From Protea cynaroides (taxonomy: Eukaryota > Streptophyta > Magnoliopsida > Proteales > Proteaceae), in assembly GCA_028583415.1 (NCBI GenBank), contig CM053266.1, positions 36,327,758 to 36,391,757 of the forward strand: DNA of 64,000 nt, given 5' to 3'. Position numbers and translations under genes: made by a program. Shown one piece after another: positions 27,301 through 36,591 of the stretch. A model generated the notes under the pieces. That model saw only the letters and a program-made list of their open reading frames with translations. It ran no database searches and was not told the DNA's origin. The stretch's first letter is position 1. The number at the start of each line of letters is the position of its first letter.

Positions 27301-29302
27301 ACCTCCCTAAGCTAGTGCTAATCTGGTCTAATTTATCGACTACTTTTGTACCTACCACTCACCTCTAGGCCTTATCCCATCCCGGATGGAAATTGGCCAT
27401 AGATGCCTTGCTCTCTCGTCGCACTTAGTCTCTAGTTGATCTCCTTGCAGGAAAAATCAATGGTGCATTGCCGTTGGGTGTATACTGTATACAATTAAAC
27501 ATAATCCAAAGGGTCTGTTGAATGCCTTAAAGCTCGGTTGGAAGCTAAAGGGTTCATTCAGACATATGGGGTTGACTTCTTTGAGACCTTTTCTTCAGTG
27601 GCTCGTCTTAACTCTGTAAGGGTACTTATCTCTTTGGCAGTCAACTTCGATTGGCTTCTATAACAGATGGATGTTAAGAATACCTTCCTTTATGGTGATC
27701 TTCAGGAAATAGTATATATGGACCAACCTCCAGGGTACGTTGCTCAGGGAGGGGGGGGATCCACCAAGTCTGCAAATCACACAAGGCTATTATGGATTGA
27801 AACAATCTCCACGTGCTTGTTTTGATAAATTTAGACTTGTTAGCACACAGCATGGTTTTTCCCCTTGCTACTCTGACCACTCTATATATGTTCGACGTCA
27901 GCATTCCAAGGTTGTTATGATAGTTGTCTATGTGGATGATATCATTACTAGTGATGATAAATCTGGGATCTCTGACATCAAAGTCTACTTAAATAAATAT
28001 TTTCAAATGAAGGATCTAGGTTTACTACATTATTTTCTTGGTATTGACGTTGTTCATTGCAGCAAAGGCATTAGTTTGTCTCAAAAGAAACATGCACTAA
28101 ATCTACTCACCGAAACTGGCCTTCTTGGGTCAAAACCTACTGACACACCCATGGATCCTCATCTAAAACTTGAAACTAGAGACAGTAAAGACTTTCCAAA
28201 TGACCATTAGTATTGACGTTTGGTTGGTAAACATATTTACCTTACTATTTCATCCAGACTTATCTTATGTTGTTGGGGTGGTTAGTCAGTTTATGCAGAA
28301 CCCTAAACAAGCACAATGGGACACTGCTTGACGTATAGTGAGATATTTGAAAAAATCCCTGGAAAAAGAACTTATATATCTCCGTCACAAATATTTTGAT
28401 GTTGTGGGATATTCTGATGCTGATTGGGCTGGTGCTGATAGTGATAGACGCTCTACAACTGGCTATTGTACATTTGCTGGTGGTAATCTTGTTACATAGA
28501 AAAGCAAGAAGCAAATTATTGTGTCTTAAGTGTAGTGTTGAGGCTGAGTACCGTGCTATAGCACAAACTACAGCTAAACTTATGTGATTAAGAAATATCC
28601 TTCATGAATTAGGGTTTCCATTAACTCGACCCCTTACAATGTTTCGTGACAATCAAGCAGCTATCAACATTGCTAGCAATCTTGTGTTTCATTAACGCAC
28701 CAAACATATTAAAGTTGATTTTCACTTTGTTCGTGATACTGTAATTAAGAAGCTCGTGGTTACTCCTTTTATCATCTCCACCAATTAGTTGGCTGAAATA
28801 TTTACAAAGGCTTTATTTGGACCAACGTTTTGTCTCAATTGTTCTAAGCTGGGCATGGGAGATTTGTACGCTCTAGCTTGAGGGAGGTGTTAAGCTATGC
28901 AGTCTACTCAAAAGGGACTGCTCCAGCGTAAGAAGCTGTCCTCATCAAGTAGGACTCCACAATATCAGTGCAGAATTAAAAGAGGACTCTCTATCCTCAG
29001 TAGCAGAATTAGAAGAGGACTCTTGTCCTCAATAGCAGAGTTATAGGAGGACTCTTGTCCTCGGTAGCAGAGTTAGAATAGGACACCACAGTCTTACTCA
29101 ATAAACAGTTCAGTTTATATAGGTTTCCTAGTTTGTTTAGATGTCTTTTCTTATCTAAGTATTGTACATCCTATCTGCACAATATGTTGCTAGGACTTCT
29201 ATTTGAAATTGGATTCCTTTTATTATATATATGAAATAAGGAGGGATAGATGAAGCTAACGATTCTACTCCCCCTTGCAGAATCGACTTCTCTTCTCCCC
29301 TG

Positions 29303-29362
<60 letters not shown>

Positions 29363-29926
29363 TTCAACTTGTCACAATTCTAAATTTACATTTATCCAAA
29401 ATAAATAATAAAAAATAGCAACCTATTTTACTGGAAGATTGACTCTAGAGAAATGAAAAAGATAATATGGATTACTAACATCTGGCCTTATCCAGCTAAA
29501 GATGAGATAAACAATAAATAAGAAACAAAAAAGAAAACAACTACTAAGAACCAAACTTAACTAATAATTAATGCAGGTCCAAATTAAGGTCTGGTTTAAA
29601 TTTGGATCAAGATTTAGTATTAAGTTAGGGATTAATTTTTTTTGTTTATTCAATATAATGGACTGACTTACAAGGCTTAAAAGTGGGTATAAAAGAGGTA
29701 AACAAAACTGCTATCTTTTTTTTGGGGGTGAATAACAAAATTACTATTTATTTTTGTGGGTTCCATGTTAGTGAGAGTCAGATAGGGATTCATCTTATAT
29801 TACATTCGATAGTTTTAGTTTAGGTATTTTTAAAGTCCCTAGAATATGTAACCAACACACCTCTCATGGTATGTGATTTGGAATGGAATAAATTATTTTC
29901 TTTTTGGATAAAGTTGAGCATAGGCT

Positions 29927-29979
<53 letters not shown>

Positions 29980-31892
29980 CTGGCCTCTCTCTTTTCCCTC
30001 CCCTCTTCCCCTTACAACCTTGGTTTCTCTCTTAATTCTTTCTTCTTTCTTCTTTCTCCTTTCTATTTTCTCTCTTCCTCATGTTTCTCCCTTCCCATCC
30101 TTTTCCCTCTTTCTTTTTGTCTCTTATAACAAGACTGTAACAAAACAGAAAGAAAGAGAGAAAGCGGAGAGAATGGAGAAGAGGAAGAGAGAATCGAGAG
30201 TAGTATTTCTCTCCCTCCCTGTAGTATTTTATTATAGAAGTCGAGGTAAAGACTTTGAGGAGATAGGACGGCCACATGTCAATATGACAGAGCAGTCCTA
30301 GTCACATATACTATAAAGAAAAATAGAAAGCAGGGACAATAACAAGCAAATAGAGGGTAGACTAAGGAGACTAAGTTCACATGGTTTTGTGATGCAGGCC
30401 AAAGGGTAATGCAAAATAAATAAAGCAGTTTGTTATTCTTATTATATCACTAACAAAGACTACCATTTTCTTTATACCCATCAATAACAGATCCTCTTAT
30501 TGATCTGCATCAAATAAATCCCATACTCCTACCTTCTACCCATATTTTAGGCCCATTATAGTGGTATATTATAATAAAAATCCATTGGACCAAAGGCTTA
30601 AACATATGTAAAAGTATGTATTTTTATTTTTTAAGCACCAAAATCCACAAAGTTGAATCTGTTCCAATCTCTATATACTGCAGCCAAACTGCATATATGC
30701 TTAAGCAATCTATACATCAAGCAATATCCCAGAAGTAATTGCCATAGTCATTGCATACCATTAATCTTACTCCTTTATGAAATCCTTGCATTACCCTCCA
30801 ATAGTATGTATTCTCTTTAGGTTTAGCATGTTTTTTCTATAGAGTTAATGTACTACACAAAGAAATTAACAATCACACCTTGCATTCACTTTCGTTCTCC
30901 ATATCAGGCCCACAACACAACCTCTCATATCCTCCAAAACTGTGCCCTATAAATGCATTAGAAGTTATTAATTACAAATTCATTCTCCACACGTTCATGG
31001 AATGTACCCCCCACATCTTTCATCTGTTTCTATTAACAAATAGTGACTATCTCCACCCAGAATACAATCAGAACTAACAAACCTTATCCCAATAAGAGTT
31101 CACACTCTGCATTCTCCATATCAAGCCCACAATGCAACCTCTCTCATCCTCCACAATTGTTCCCTAAGAATCCATTAAAAGTTCTGAATTACATATCCAC
31201 TCTCCATTTGACGTTCATTGAATGATAGCCCCACGTATTCTTGCGACTGCATCTTACTTCTTTCATCTATCTCTATCAACTACCAGTGACTATCTCATCC
31301 CTGACTACAATCAGAACTAACAAACATGACCCCACTACCAGAATACTATAGGGGTATCCTGTTAAGAATTAAAACCAATCATAAGAATTATATGCACAAA
31401 CTTTATCTCATCAGCTACTTTCTTGAGATGCTAATTCACTTGAATTCAAAGGTAGTTCTCTGTGTCTTCAGATAAGCAAACCTTTCACCCTATGACTAGC
31501 ACCCCAGACTGGTAGTTTGCAAAGAGGTTTCAACAATTTGATATTTCACTGATTACTCTGTTATAAAATTGACCCTCTTACTCCATGCAGTGAGCTTTAT
31601 TGTTATTATTTTTTTTTTACCCAAACAGTTTTTCCTGAACTTTTGGTGCTACAGCAGACAGGAGTAAGGAGGTTTTCTATATTTTAGTGTCTGGACTCTG
31701 AAACCTGATTCTTGATAAATTGTGCCAACAAGGTCATACTCAACAGTCAACATCTCTAAACTAATCTCATAGACTTAGGAAGAGAATTTTACAAGCATTG
31801 AAAAGCCCCTATCTTACCGCTGTTCTCAAGGAGCGGGCAGCTGGAAGACCTGCAACACCCTTCAAGAGTAAACTAGATAATGATCTAGCCAT
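6378..31892 (-). CDS. GRXS15: Monothiol CGFS glutaredoxin, mitochondrial (GRXS15-like), six exons
   Basis: Minus-strand exons, 5' to 3': 31818-31892, 13746-13880, 13512-13611, 7427-7493, 6518-6596 and 6378-6437 (stop TAG 6378-6380). All junctions are GT..AG and in phase, giving 171 residues, close to the usual length of about 169. Residues 1-25 (MARSLSSLLLKGVAGLPAAR...) are Arg-rich and acid-free, like a mitochondrial presequence. Then come GSFYHHGMTYST, the linker DDPDTHEDFRP, and the glutaredoxin fold with KKNPVMIYMKG, the active site CGFS in DLPQCGFSSLAVRVL, NILEDPELKNAVKAF, the glutathione-binding segment WPTFPQIFIKGEF, and GGSDIILNMHQTGELKEKL. Family knowledge: class II CGFS glutaredoxins bind a [2Fe-2S] cluster with glutathione and pass it on in mitochondrial Fe-S assembly. 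All key residues are present, so the gene looks functional despite introns of about 17.9 kb (intron 1) and 6.0 kb (intron 3). Confidence 0.93.
7494..13511 (-). other. GRXS15 intron 3 with old repeat remnants
   Basis: A 6-kb intron. Near 7560-7655 are opposed poly-A and poly-T runs. Around 8470-8560 the words CGTGGTTCAACAA and CCACGGGGCAAT look like an LTR leader motif common in plant retroelements. At 9290-9390 there are clustered GCCTAGG/GCCTTGG words. At 12430-12500 a 28-bp unit (GAACCTGAGACAAGAAGAGA core) is duplicated in tandem. About 11900-13000 resembles an LTR or leader of an old element. I could not close any element with terminal repeats. Confidence 0.5.
9669..10652 (-). other. Unidentified coding-like remnants in GRXS15 intron 3
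   Basis: Two minus-strand open frames (10401-10652, 83 aa; 9669-10016, 115 aa) read as ordinary protein with few low-complexity residues, for example VGEAITVFYIFKEVLGSEKD and MPETSLVLWALAYVDKKMM. They lie 0.4 kb apart in the same direction. I do not recognise the family. They could be pieces of a retroelement polyprotein or a captured host gene. The intervening sequence has stops, so this is not an intact gene. Confidence 0.35.
14620..15690 (-). pseudogene. LINE ORF2 C-terminal fragment (zf-RVT region)
   Basis: Read on the minus strand, several frames give the C-terminal part of plant L1-type ORF2: CSNNVSCAWRKILEYR, then YLWLDNWHPHGVLLQRY (the LW.DNW motif typical of this region), GDLVVWTASSLG, then RVSCCLC and KDIAHLFFSCSFSSHI from the zinc-binding segment, and a tail to about 14660. 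Frameshifts and stops break it. The reverse transcriptase and endonuclease parts are absent, and I saw no poly-A tail or target-site duplication. It lies in GRXS15 intron 1 in the same direction as the gene. Confidence 0.75.
16664..18271. mobile_element. Mutator-like element carrying a GMP synthase fragment (Pack-MULE)
   Basis: Terminal inverted repeats begin GGGAAAATTACTCAGACATC on the left and, in reverse complement, GGGAAAATTACTTAGACATT on the right. Similarity continues for roughly 100 bp through GACAATTGG.TTACTA and AACTACCCT. The 8-bp TTTATTTT directly flanks both ends (16656-16663 and 18272-18279), fitting the 9-bp duplications of Mutator elements with one end base changed. No transposase is present. 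The interior has a GC-rich part (17090-17330) and a piece of a host gene. The element at 35382-36591 shares the same terminal sequence, so they are one family. Confidence 0.82.
17704..17988 (-). pseudogene. Captured GMP synthase (glutamine-hydrolysing) fragment
   Basis: Two overlapping minus-strand frames give consecutive parts of the class I glutamine amidotransferase domain of plant GMP synthase. The first reads APCFPPGFIEYVEANN then SICYGLQLIVQKLSGEV, including the nucleophile-cysteine motif ICYGLQ. After a frameshift near 17825 it continues KACGVFGSKAVGGNKQSVWM then SHGDEVAKLPDGF, ending in a stop. The parent enzyme makes GMP from XMP. Here only about 90 residues remain, without the ATP-pyrophosphatase or C-terminal domains, so no enzyme is made. 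It lies wholly between the MULE terminal repeats. Confidence 0.82.
18895..19569 (-). pseudogene. RTE-type LINE reverse transcriptase C-terminal remnant
   Basis: The minus strand translates in broken frames to REIPQIKNFMYLGSIINKDG, EEDVALKN, SEAQMRMLRW, KDIIRNKQIRANL, and GDWIQIEGDTRAWGR, the typical C-terminal tail of plant RTE-clade LINE polyproteins. Many stops and small indels show it is old. The copia element inserted just beside it at 19575. Confidence 0.8.
19575..20029 (+). repeat. Copia 5' LTR (455 bp)
   Basis: Begins TG and ends CA, followed at once by the tRNA-Met primer site. It contains an internal tandem motif of about 35 bp (GCAGAATTAGAAGAGGACTC type) in three units at about 19650-19740. 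The 3' LTR has four units. Confidence 0.93.
20349..21537 (+). repeat. Gypsy 5' LTR (1189 bp)
   Basis: Starts TGATGCAGTAGCAGTG and ends CACACCA. It matches 23349-24538 with only scattered single-base changes and one small indel seen by eye. Confidence 0.93.
21567..22598 (+). CDS. Gypsy gag polyprotein, N-terminal part
   Basis: I start at the ATG 15 bases after the primer site (MVSNNKLLARVNADKEE); the open frame itself extends further upstream into the LTR. After a Pro/Ser-rich stretch comes the retrotransposon gag domain: LDVLDFNGDQNPEEYLDWI, KLKGMARVWW, MYAAMNRRFLPLDY, HLKFTQLRQDNMTVEEYVAR and ISASLASNRLHTMEDFV. The product forms the cytoplasmic virus-like particle. The frame closes at 22598, just before the zinc knuckle, which continues one frame over. 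That points to a single-base indel near 22565-22590 rather than a natural end. Confidence 0.88.
   Translation: MVSNNKLLARVNADKEETNKAIGGISHRLDGIDASILIFQDMMAKMQTSIDLLSQAIKGKSLILGDFSNSVSHVPPPNASPPPSPSRHVPPPPPPSYGVGRHGEIFGADKGARLDVLDFNGDQNPEEYLDWIHSLEIFSKWYGLSEPRKLMFAEAKLKGMARVWWIKYQKQNQTRGIGEINTWAEMYAAMNRRFLPLDYKQRTHLKFTQLRQDNMTVEEYVARFYYLTTRSDFDWDEDVLVAQFHNGLHPQISASLASNRLHTMEDFVQVAYQVEENLKRPYNRRSFPETFYKGNNFVKQAPPPEKSFSKPQEGASSMASSRPTHPYSPPRRGYDKTSFKTEG
22590..23348 (+). pseudogene. Gypsy CCHC knuckle and aspartic protease, truncated
   Basis: In the second frame, a CX2CX4HX4C knuckle (CYTCKGFGHFASHC, 22606-22647) is followed by a spacer and a retropepsin-like domain with the catalytic Asp in MIIDGGSCTNAVS (about 22900-22940), then CDVLPLKICHLLLGRPWMFD. 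The frame runs on past HPDSTESSFFEK straight into the 3' LTR at 23349. Everything that normally follows protease in gypsy pol is deleted. Confidence 0.85.
23349..24538 (+). repeat. Gypsy 3' LTR (1190 bp)
   Basis: Partner of 20349-21537. Its first two bases are AG instead of TG, a point change. It ends GCACCA immediately before the TGCCA duplication. Confidence 0.93.
24659..25513 (+). pseudogene. Copia gag remnant
   Basis: From ATG at 24659 the frame reads MADYKSSVDSTSHNVQITSI then LKGVSNYLPRAQAVRTFI, the start of a plant copia gag (UBN2 type). Frame changes occur at about 24940 and 25055-25290. The nucleic-acid-binding end follows: an Arg/Gly-rich stretch and the CX2CX4HX4C knuckle CTQCRKNNHNIDTC (about 25433-25476), and it stops at 25513. 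Confidence 0.82.
25568..28800 (+). pseudogene. Copia pol remnant (protease, integrase, reverse transcriptase, RNase H)
   Basis: Pieces appear in copia order, broken by many stops and frameshifts. Protease: WIIDSGASSHMTG (about 25718). Pre-integrase: LQWHHRLGHLSLSKL-like sequence (about 26095-26140). Integrase core: HFDIWGSL and CYFVTFIDDCSR (about 26270-26350), then the maturing C-terminal part with VFGCVCLHM and KFIFLGYSRTQKGYKCYDP. Reverse transcriptase: LKQSPRACFDKF and the catalytic YVDDI (27928-27942), then MKDLGLLHYFLGIDV. RNase H: VGYSDADWAGADSDRRSTTG in shifted frames (about 28400-28490). No product can be made. Confidence 0.88.
28888..29376 (+). repeat. Copia 3' LTR (489 bp)
   Basis: Follows the polypurine tract GAGGGAGG and ends TTGTCACA before the ATTCT duplication. 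It is longer than the 5' LTR because it has four rather than three 35-bp internal units and a much longer CT run (29306-29359). Confidence 0.92.
29932..29976. repeat. (CT)n microsatellite
   Basis: About 22 CT units, followed by a pyrimidine-rich tract to about 30120 and then a purine-rich tract. It lies in GRXS15 intron 1. Confidence 0.93.
30872..31332. repeat. Tandem duplication, two diverged units of about 225 bp
   Basis: Unit 1 (about 30872-31085) and unit 2 (about 31096-31332) share, in order, TTCTCCATATCA.GCCCACAA, ATCCTCCA, ATTA.AAGTT, TTCATCT.T.TCTAT, GTGACTATCTC and ACAATCAGAACTAACAAAC. The second unit has a small insertion. The repeat lies in GRXS15 intron 1 about 0.5 kb downstream of exon 1. 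It has no coding sense. Confidence 0.8.
31818..31892 (-). CDS. GRXS15: GRXS15 exon 1 (mitochondrial presequence)
   Basis: 25 codons from ATG at 31892 down to the donor GTAAGAT, ending in phase 0. The phase fits exon 2 only if its acceptor is the TAG before GTGGCAGGATC (13880), not the GCAG six bases further in. The peptide resembles exon 1 of plant GRXS15 proteins, and a damaged duplicate lies at 52234-52309. Its distance from exon 2 makes it easy for automatic prediction to miss. Confidence 0.88.
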
Positions 31893-32850
31893 TATATTAT
31901 ATATGGAGAGTCAAATGCTTCAATCTTGTATTTATGATAGGCACAAAGCAATATGTAAATGAAATGTACCTAAACAAAAGAATAAACAAGCTATTAGTTT
32001 GACAGGTACAATACAAGTGGTTTAGAAAAATTCTCAATTGAAGGGGAAACAGTATGAATAACAGAATGTCTGAAGCAGACGTGACAGGACTGCATGAAAC
32101 AAAACCATCATGTATATCATTCAATTCCAGAAAGAAGTCCATAATATCAGGCAGGAAACACCAAAAATAAGATCCAAAACAGCATTCTTGATGATTGTGA
32201 TAAAAGAGCCGAACACAACCTAAAACAAGAAATTGAATGCATGTCTACAAATCTCTAACGTATTTTTGCACTTACACCAAATCCGCACCAATAATATAGT
32301 CAATTTTCCTATATGTTATACCCTCAAAACCATATCTCGATGAAAGTGTGACAATTATTGCTACTTTTAGTTTTAGTAGTAAAATCTCCATAATAATCTT
32401 CGCAAAAAGTATAAAACGCCTAAACACATTCAAAAACCGTAAACCCATTTCTAAAGTATCTCCTTATTTTTTTCTCCATATAAACCAAAATTTTCGACAC
32501 CACCTCCCAACTATCTCCCTAATCATATAAATCTTATTTCAAAATCCAAATCATCAACATCAAAACATTACTCATCTTCCCATTCTTTACACCCTTTTCA
32601 GACTCCACAACAAAACCCTAACCAATAGAAAAAACTAAAAACCAATAAACCTGCAATCATATATAAGCCTGATCGAAGCGAAAACTTGAACTTAAAAGAA
32701 TTATCTGTGAATATTTACCGCAGATATTCAGAGTTCACGGTTGAAATGAAGGATTAGAAATCCGTTTGAGAAAGACTTTCGATTCGGTCTAGAGTAACTG
32801 GAGAATGAGGAGAGCGCAGCGTCGAAAATGAAAAGAGAGAATATGTAGAT
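31893..32850 (-). promoter_or_regulatory. GRXS15 5' UTR and proximal promoter region
   Basis: The sequence upstream of the GRXS15 ATG on the minus strand. It is AT-rich to about 32650 and could hold a 5' UTR intron. At 32780-32850 it contains pyrimidine-rich sequence on the minus strand (CTCTCTTTTC, CTCATTCTCC) of the kind found at plant transcription starts. The part to about 32668 is repeated in copy B, but the part beyond is not. I could not fix the transcription start. Confidence 0.45.
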
Positions 32851-33189
32851 ATAGCGCATCGTTTCAAGCTGTACGATCTTATCGGACTCTAGTGCACTCT
32901 AGACCTGCTCCTCATATTCCAGACATGGTTCTTATCGAAACCGATCTGACGGTCAACAAACGATATCTCACGTAATACTAAGGAGGTAAACGGATCGGAT
33001 TAGGCTGGGATCGGTTAGTATCCGTGTCCGAAATCCGTTTATCAACTACTTTATCCCAAAGCGATCTGAGATCCATCGGATTTGTAATCAAATTCGTATT
33101 TGAATCTAAATTTTAATCGGATATCCGTACAAATCCAACTTCTTCTTCCTTTTGTTTACATAGCTCACCCCCTGCCTCTATTGTTGATG

Positions 33190-35336
33190 AATTCCGTTTA
33201 GTGTTCCAGATGATGCCACATAGTTACAACACAAACAAAGCAGTGAGGTGAATGGGTTTTATCCCGTGATCACTCCGATACCAAAATTAGTAGATTTTCA
33301 AAACAAGTAGAATGGAACTCTTAGTGAGACACCAGAGTTCCTTTAAGAGTGAGTTCCTGATGTACGGGAGTTCTAGAAGTCTCTCTCCTTCGTGGGGAAG
33401 ATAAACAGTGTAAAATGGGGTATGTAAATGGGATATTCAGAATGAAATTGTGTAGAGTAATAGTACCTCAAGATAAAAAATTTCGAATTAGCTCTTTGCA
33501 ATTGGTAGTTTTTCAATACTTATAGAACCATGGTGAAGCTTCTTGGGCAAGGTTGCCCTCACCTACCGCCATCTCCATCATTTGTCAGACAGATAGGACT
33601 AGGACAGATGGGCTACGACTCCCAAGGGTGGCGCACATACGTCCTATCTGCCTCTTTCGACCTCCTTTCGACCCTCTTCAACCCCCTTTATGTCCACGTC
33701 AACTACTTCCTCTGTCATCTGTGGCTGCTATCTCTCGTTTATCAAGTAGAAATCCTACTTTCTGCTGGTTTGGTCTTCGATATGATGATGTGGTCAGTCA
33801 AATCAGCACATCTTGCATTTATGATTATTGTCGTCATTTATGAGCATTAATGATAATGCATTTAATATCCAACTACTCTTTTATGCCTGTCTTAGCACCG
33901 CTCTCTTACCCAGGGGGTCGAATTGAATCTCATCCCACCGATTATTATCATGATGGATTTATCCTTGTACGTACGCATCTTGCTTTGATGGGTGCCACGT
34001 GTAATATCTCAAAGACATCTTATTGATCTCTTTTCAACGGTTTGAATTTAACACCGGTTTATTTTCCCCCAACAGAACCCCTTTGCCTCCTCTGGATCGA
34101 TTCGACTCGAGGGGGCAACCCCCTGGGAAAATGAATTTTCCTCGCACGTGTATGTACCTCATTATGAACTGAAACGTTCCGATAACTTTTCATAGTTCTT
34201 CTTTCCACTCATAGACGATTTAAATGTGCATGTTCTCTTTGTCACATTCCGCAATTGATTGAGCCGTCGCTTCATTAAGGGTTCCACGAATCCCGTCAAC
34301 TTTTCGCTCATCTTGACCACACACGTGTCACTTCCCTGCAAAAATGTCGCATCTGCAGCTTGGTTTTTAATCGCACCGCTCGAGATTCATCATGACGGTT
34401 TATTGGGACGCATTCATTCGTAAACTTATAAATTTTGGCTTTTTTCTCTCTTATTCTTCCTTATGCTCTACCGTCTTCAGTCTTTCGTCTTCTTGTTGCA
34501 ACTCCTCTATTTACTCAGAATCCATGTCACTTGCTTGAGTCTGTGTGTCTGCTTCCGTGCTCGGTGTCTCCTCAACTTTGCGAATAGCCTCTGACGCCAT
34601 CTCCCTGTTCAGAGTAAGTCCCGAGTTTCCTTTTTTTTCTTTTCCATTTTCTGCATTCTAACCCTAACCTGTCATGGCTGCCGATAAAGTTGTTGCTTAT
34701 TGCACATTCAAGCCGACTCTTCGCTGATCGCACCTTAGGCAATCCACCCAGGGTGAGAGTAGCTCAAGAACTAACCTTGACAACCCTGATAGACCATCTT
34801 CTAGTATCCCCGGTGAATCGGGCCCTCACTACGTCGCTTTTGCACTAAAATCCCTACTGACCAAGGCCAAGATTTAAGAAATTAGGGATTATTATCTTAT
34901 ACCTGAGTCCATCGAGTTGATAACCTCGAACAAGGGTGATCAAGCCAGCCACCCCTATTCCCACCGGATGATTGTGAACCAAAACATGTTCCTTCATGGC
35001 TTCCGATTCCCAGGCCATCCGTCAGTATATGAAATCTTAGGTTACTACAGCCATGCCCCAACTTAGCTTCCACCCAATTCTTGGGCCCACATCCACTCCT
35101 TTATCATCTTCTTCCTTCAATGTCGTGAGCCTCCCACCTTAAGGTTCTTCCAGTACCTGTTCGACATTGGCCCCATCCTTTAGGTTAACCCTCGAAACAA
35201 TAAGTTCGAGCCCAGTAGAACCTATTACTTCCATCGTAGGTTCATAGACGAAGTCCCTGTGATGATAGATTCCACTCCTTCTTCTATCCCTTATCAACGG
35301 TCTGAATTTAACACCGATTTATTTTCCCTCAATAAC
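33190..35336 (+). mobile_element. Truncated LTR retrotransposon with a 'putative gypsy type transposon' gag fragment
   Basis: The words CAACGGT.TGAATTTAACACCG and TTTATTTTCCC occur at 34034-34066 and again at 35293-35330. I read the first as the end of a 5' LTR (start near 33190 uncertain) and the second as the surviving last 45 bp or so of the 3' LTR. From ATG 34674 the frame gives MAADKVVAYCTFKPTLR and, after stops, IELITSNKGDQASHPYSHR, FLHGFRFPGHPSVYEILGYY, RFFQYLFDIGPI and YYFHRRFIDEVP. This resembles the plant 'Putative gypsy type transposon' family (PF04195). In-frame stops and the missing pol show a dead element. Confidence 0.6.
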
Positions 35337-35381
35337 CCCTACACAATCATGCTCAGATAACAAAAAAAATCACAAAATTAA

Positions 35382-36591
35382 GGGAAAATTACTCAGATCT
35401 CCTCTTGACATTTTGTTTTTTAGACGGACCTCTCTTGGCACTTATTGACTCATACACAACTCCCTATAACTAACAGTGTTAACTTAAAATTTTTACTGAC
35501 CAAAATACTCTTTGTTTGAAATCTTTGAGGATCGACCCTCATTGAAAATCATAAGAAAAGAGCCGAAAAGGGACAAATCAAACATACCCCAAAATGAATT
35601 CAAAACGATGGAGGACCGGAAAAGATCGTAAAGAAAATGATCCGTAAGAAAGCGGAGTTACGAATCCCAAATTCCATCAACGTCGATGCTTCCGGTGAAA
35701 GAGAGTTGATTCTCTCAAGTTAGACCCTGATTAAAGGTTAATCGAAGTATAGTATCATGCAGGATAAATCCTAAATAAGCTTGATATCATTGCCAAATCA
35801 TTAAGTCGTTTACAAGTTATTTCCTGCATGTGATTGGTCTTGGAGGGTAGGGTATCTAGTTGTTTGATTTCAAAGTTGATGCAAATACAACCCAGTTTTG
35901 CCTCTGAAACAAAGTCAGATTCAATGTTTTGGAGATTTGGGTGCTAATAGTTCTGCCACTGAGCTGAGCTGGTGAGACCTATCCTTCTTGAAATCAGTGT
36001 AAATTTCATCCAAGAGCGACACTTTTGAGAGCTGCTTCAATGGCAGTTTGAGTTGCTCCTATGGCTGCTTTAAATTCTTGGTTGCAGTGGTATTGTCACT
36101 TGGTAATTGATTAGCCCTTCCTCGGCTTGTTCTAGAGCCTCACTCACAATTTTGTCTTTCCAGGGCCGGTGTCTTTGTTGCCATTCTTTTAAATTCATAA
36201 TACAAAGGAAGAATGATGTACAAAACCCAACCAAAAGGCATATATTGCAAGAATAGTCGATGGAGTTGCAGATTTGCAGGGTCAAGAAGAAGAAGAAGCC
36301 AAAGAAGTAGAAGAGAGTGCTTATCCATCACCGTCTTGTTCAACATTCCTTCCACGTCGGTAACCATTCGTGGCACTAGCTAAACCTCATAACCAAATTC
36401 CTTCCAAAAGGGTATTTTGGTATTCAAAAAAATAAAACATATTTACATCAGTAATTACCATCTATTTCGCAAAGGAGTGGACTAAAATGTTATAAGTTTT
36501 GCTTTATGAGAGAGTCCGTTTAAGTCAATAAGTGTCAGGAAAGGTCCATGTAGTAAATGAAATGTCAAGAGGAGGTCCAAATAATTTTCCC
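35382..36591. mobile_element. Mutator-like element, non-autonomous
   Basis: Terminal inverted repeats: left GGGAAAATTACTCAGATCTC then CTCTTGACATTTTG; right, in reverse complement, GGGAAAATTATTTGGACCTC then CTCTTGACATTTCA. The flanks AAATTAA and AAATCAA are a plausible imperfect target duplication. Its ends match those of the element at 16664-18271. No transposase is visible. Overlapping minus-strand frames at 36070-36376 include a Leu-rich hydrophobic stretch (LLLLWLLLLLDPANLQLH) and KIVSEALEQAEEGLINYQ. They may be captured host sequence but I could not name the source. Confidence 0.75.

Larger units (their letters stand above)
19575..29376 (+). mobile_element. Ty1/copia LTR retrotransposon, degenerate, with a gypsy element nested inside
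   Basis: The two LTRs both start TGTTAAGCTATGCA and end TTGTCACA, and are flanked by the 5-bp duplication ATTCT (19570-19574 and 29377-29381). The primer binding site TGGTATCAGAG (20030-20040) follows the 5' LTR directly and matches initiator tRNA-Met. A polypurine tract GAGGGAGG (28880-28887) precedes the 3' LTR. Gene order gag, protease, integrase, reverse transcriptase, RNase H marks copia. Many stops and frameshifts show it cannot move itself. About 4.2 kb of its 9.8 kb is the nested gypsy insertion. It lies in GRXS15 intron 1, antisense to that gene. Confidence 0.95.
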
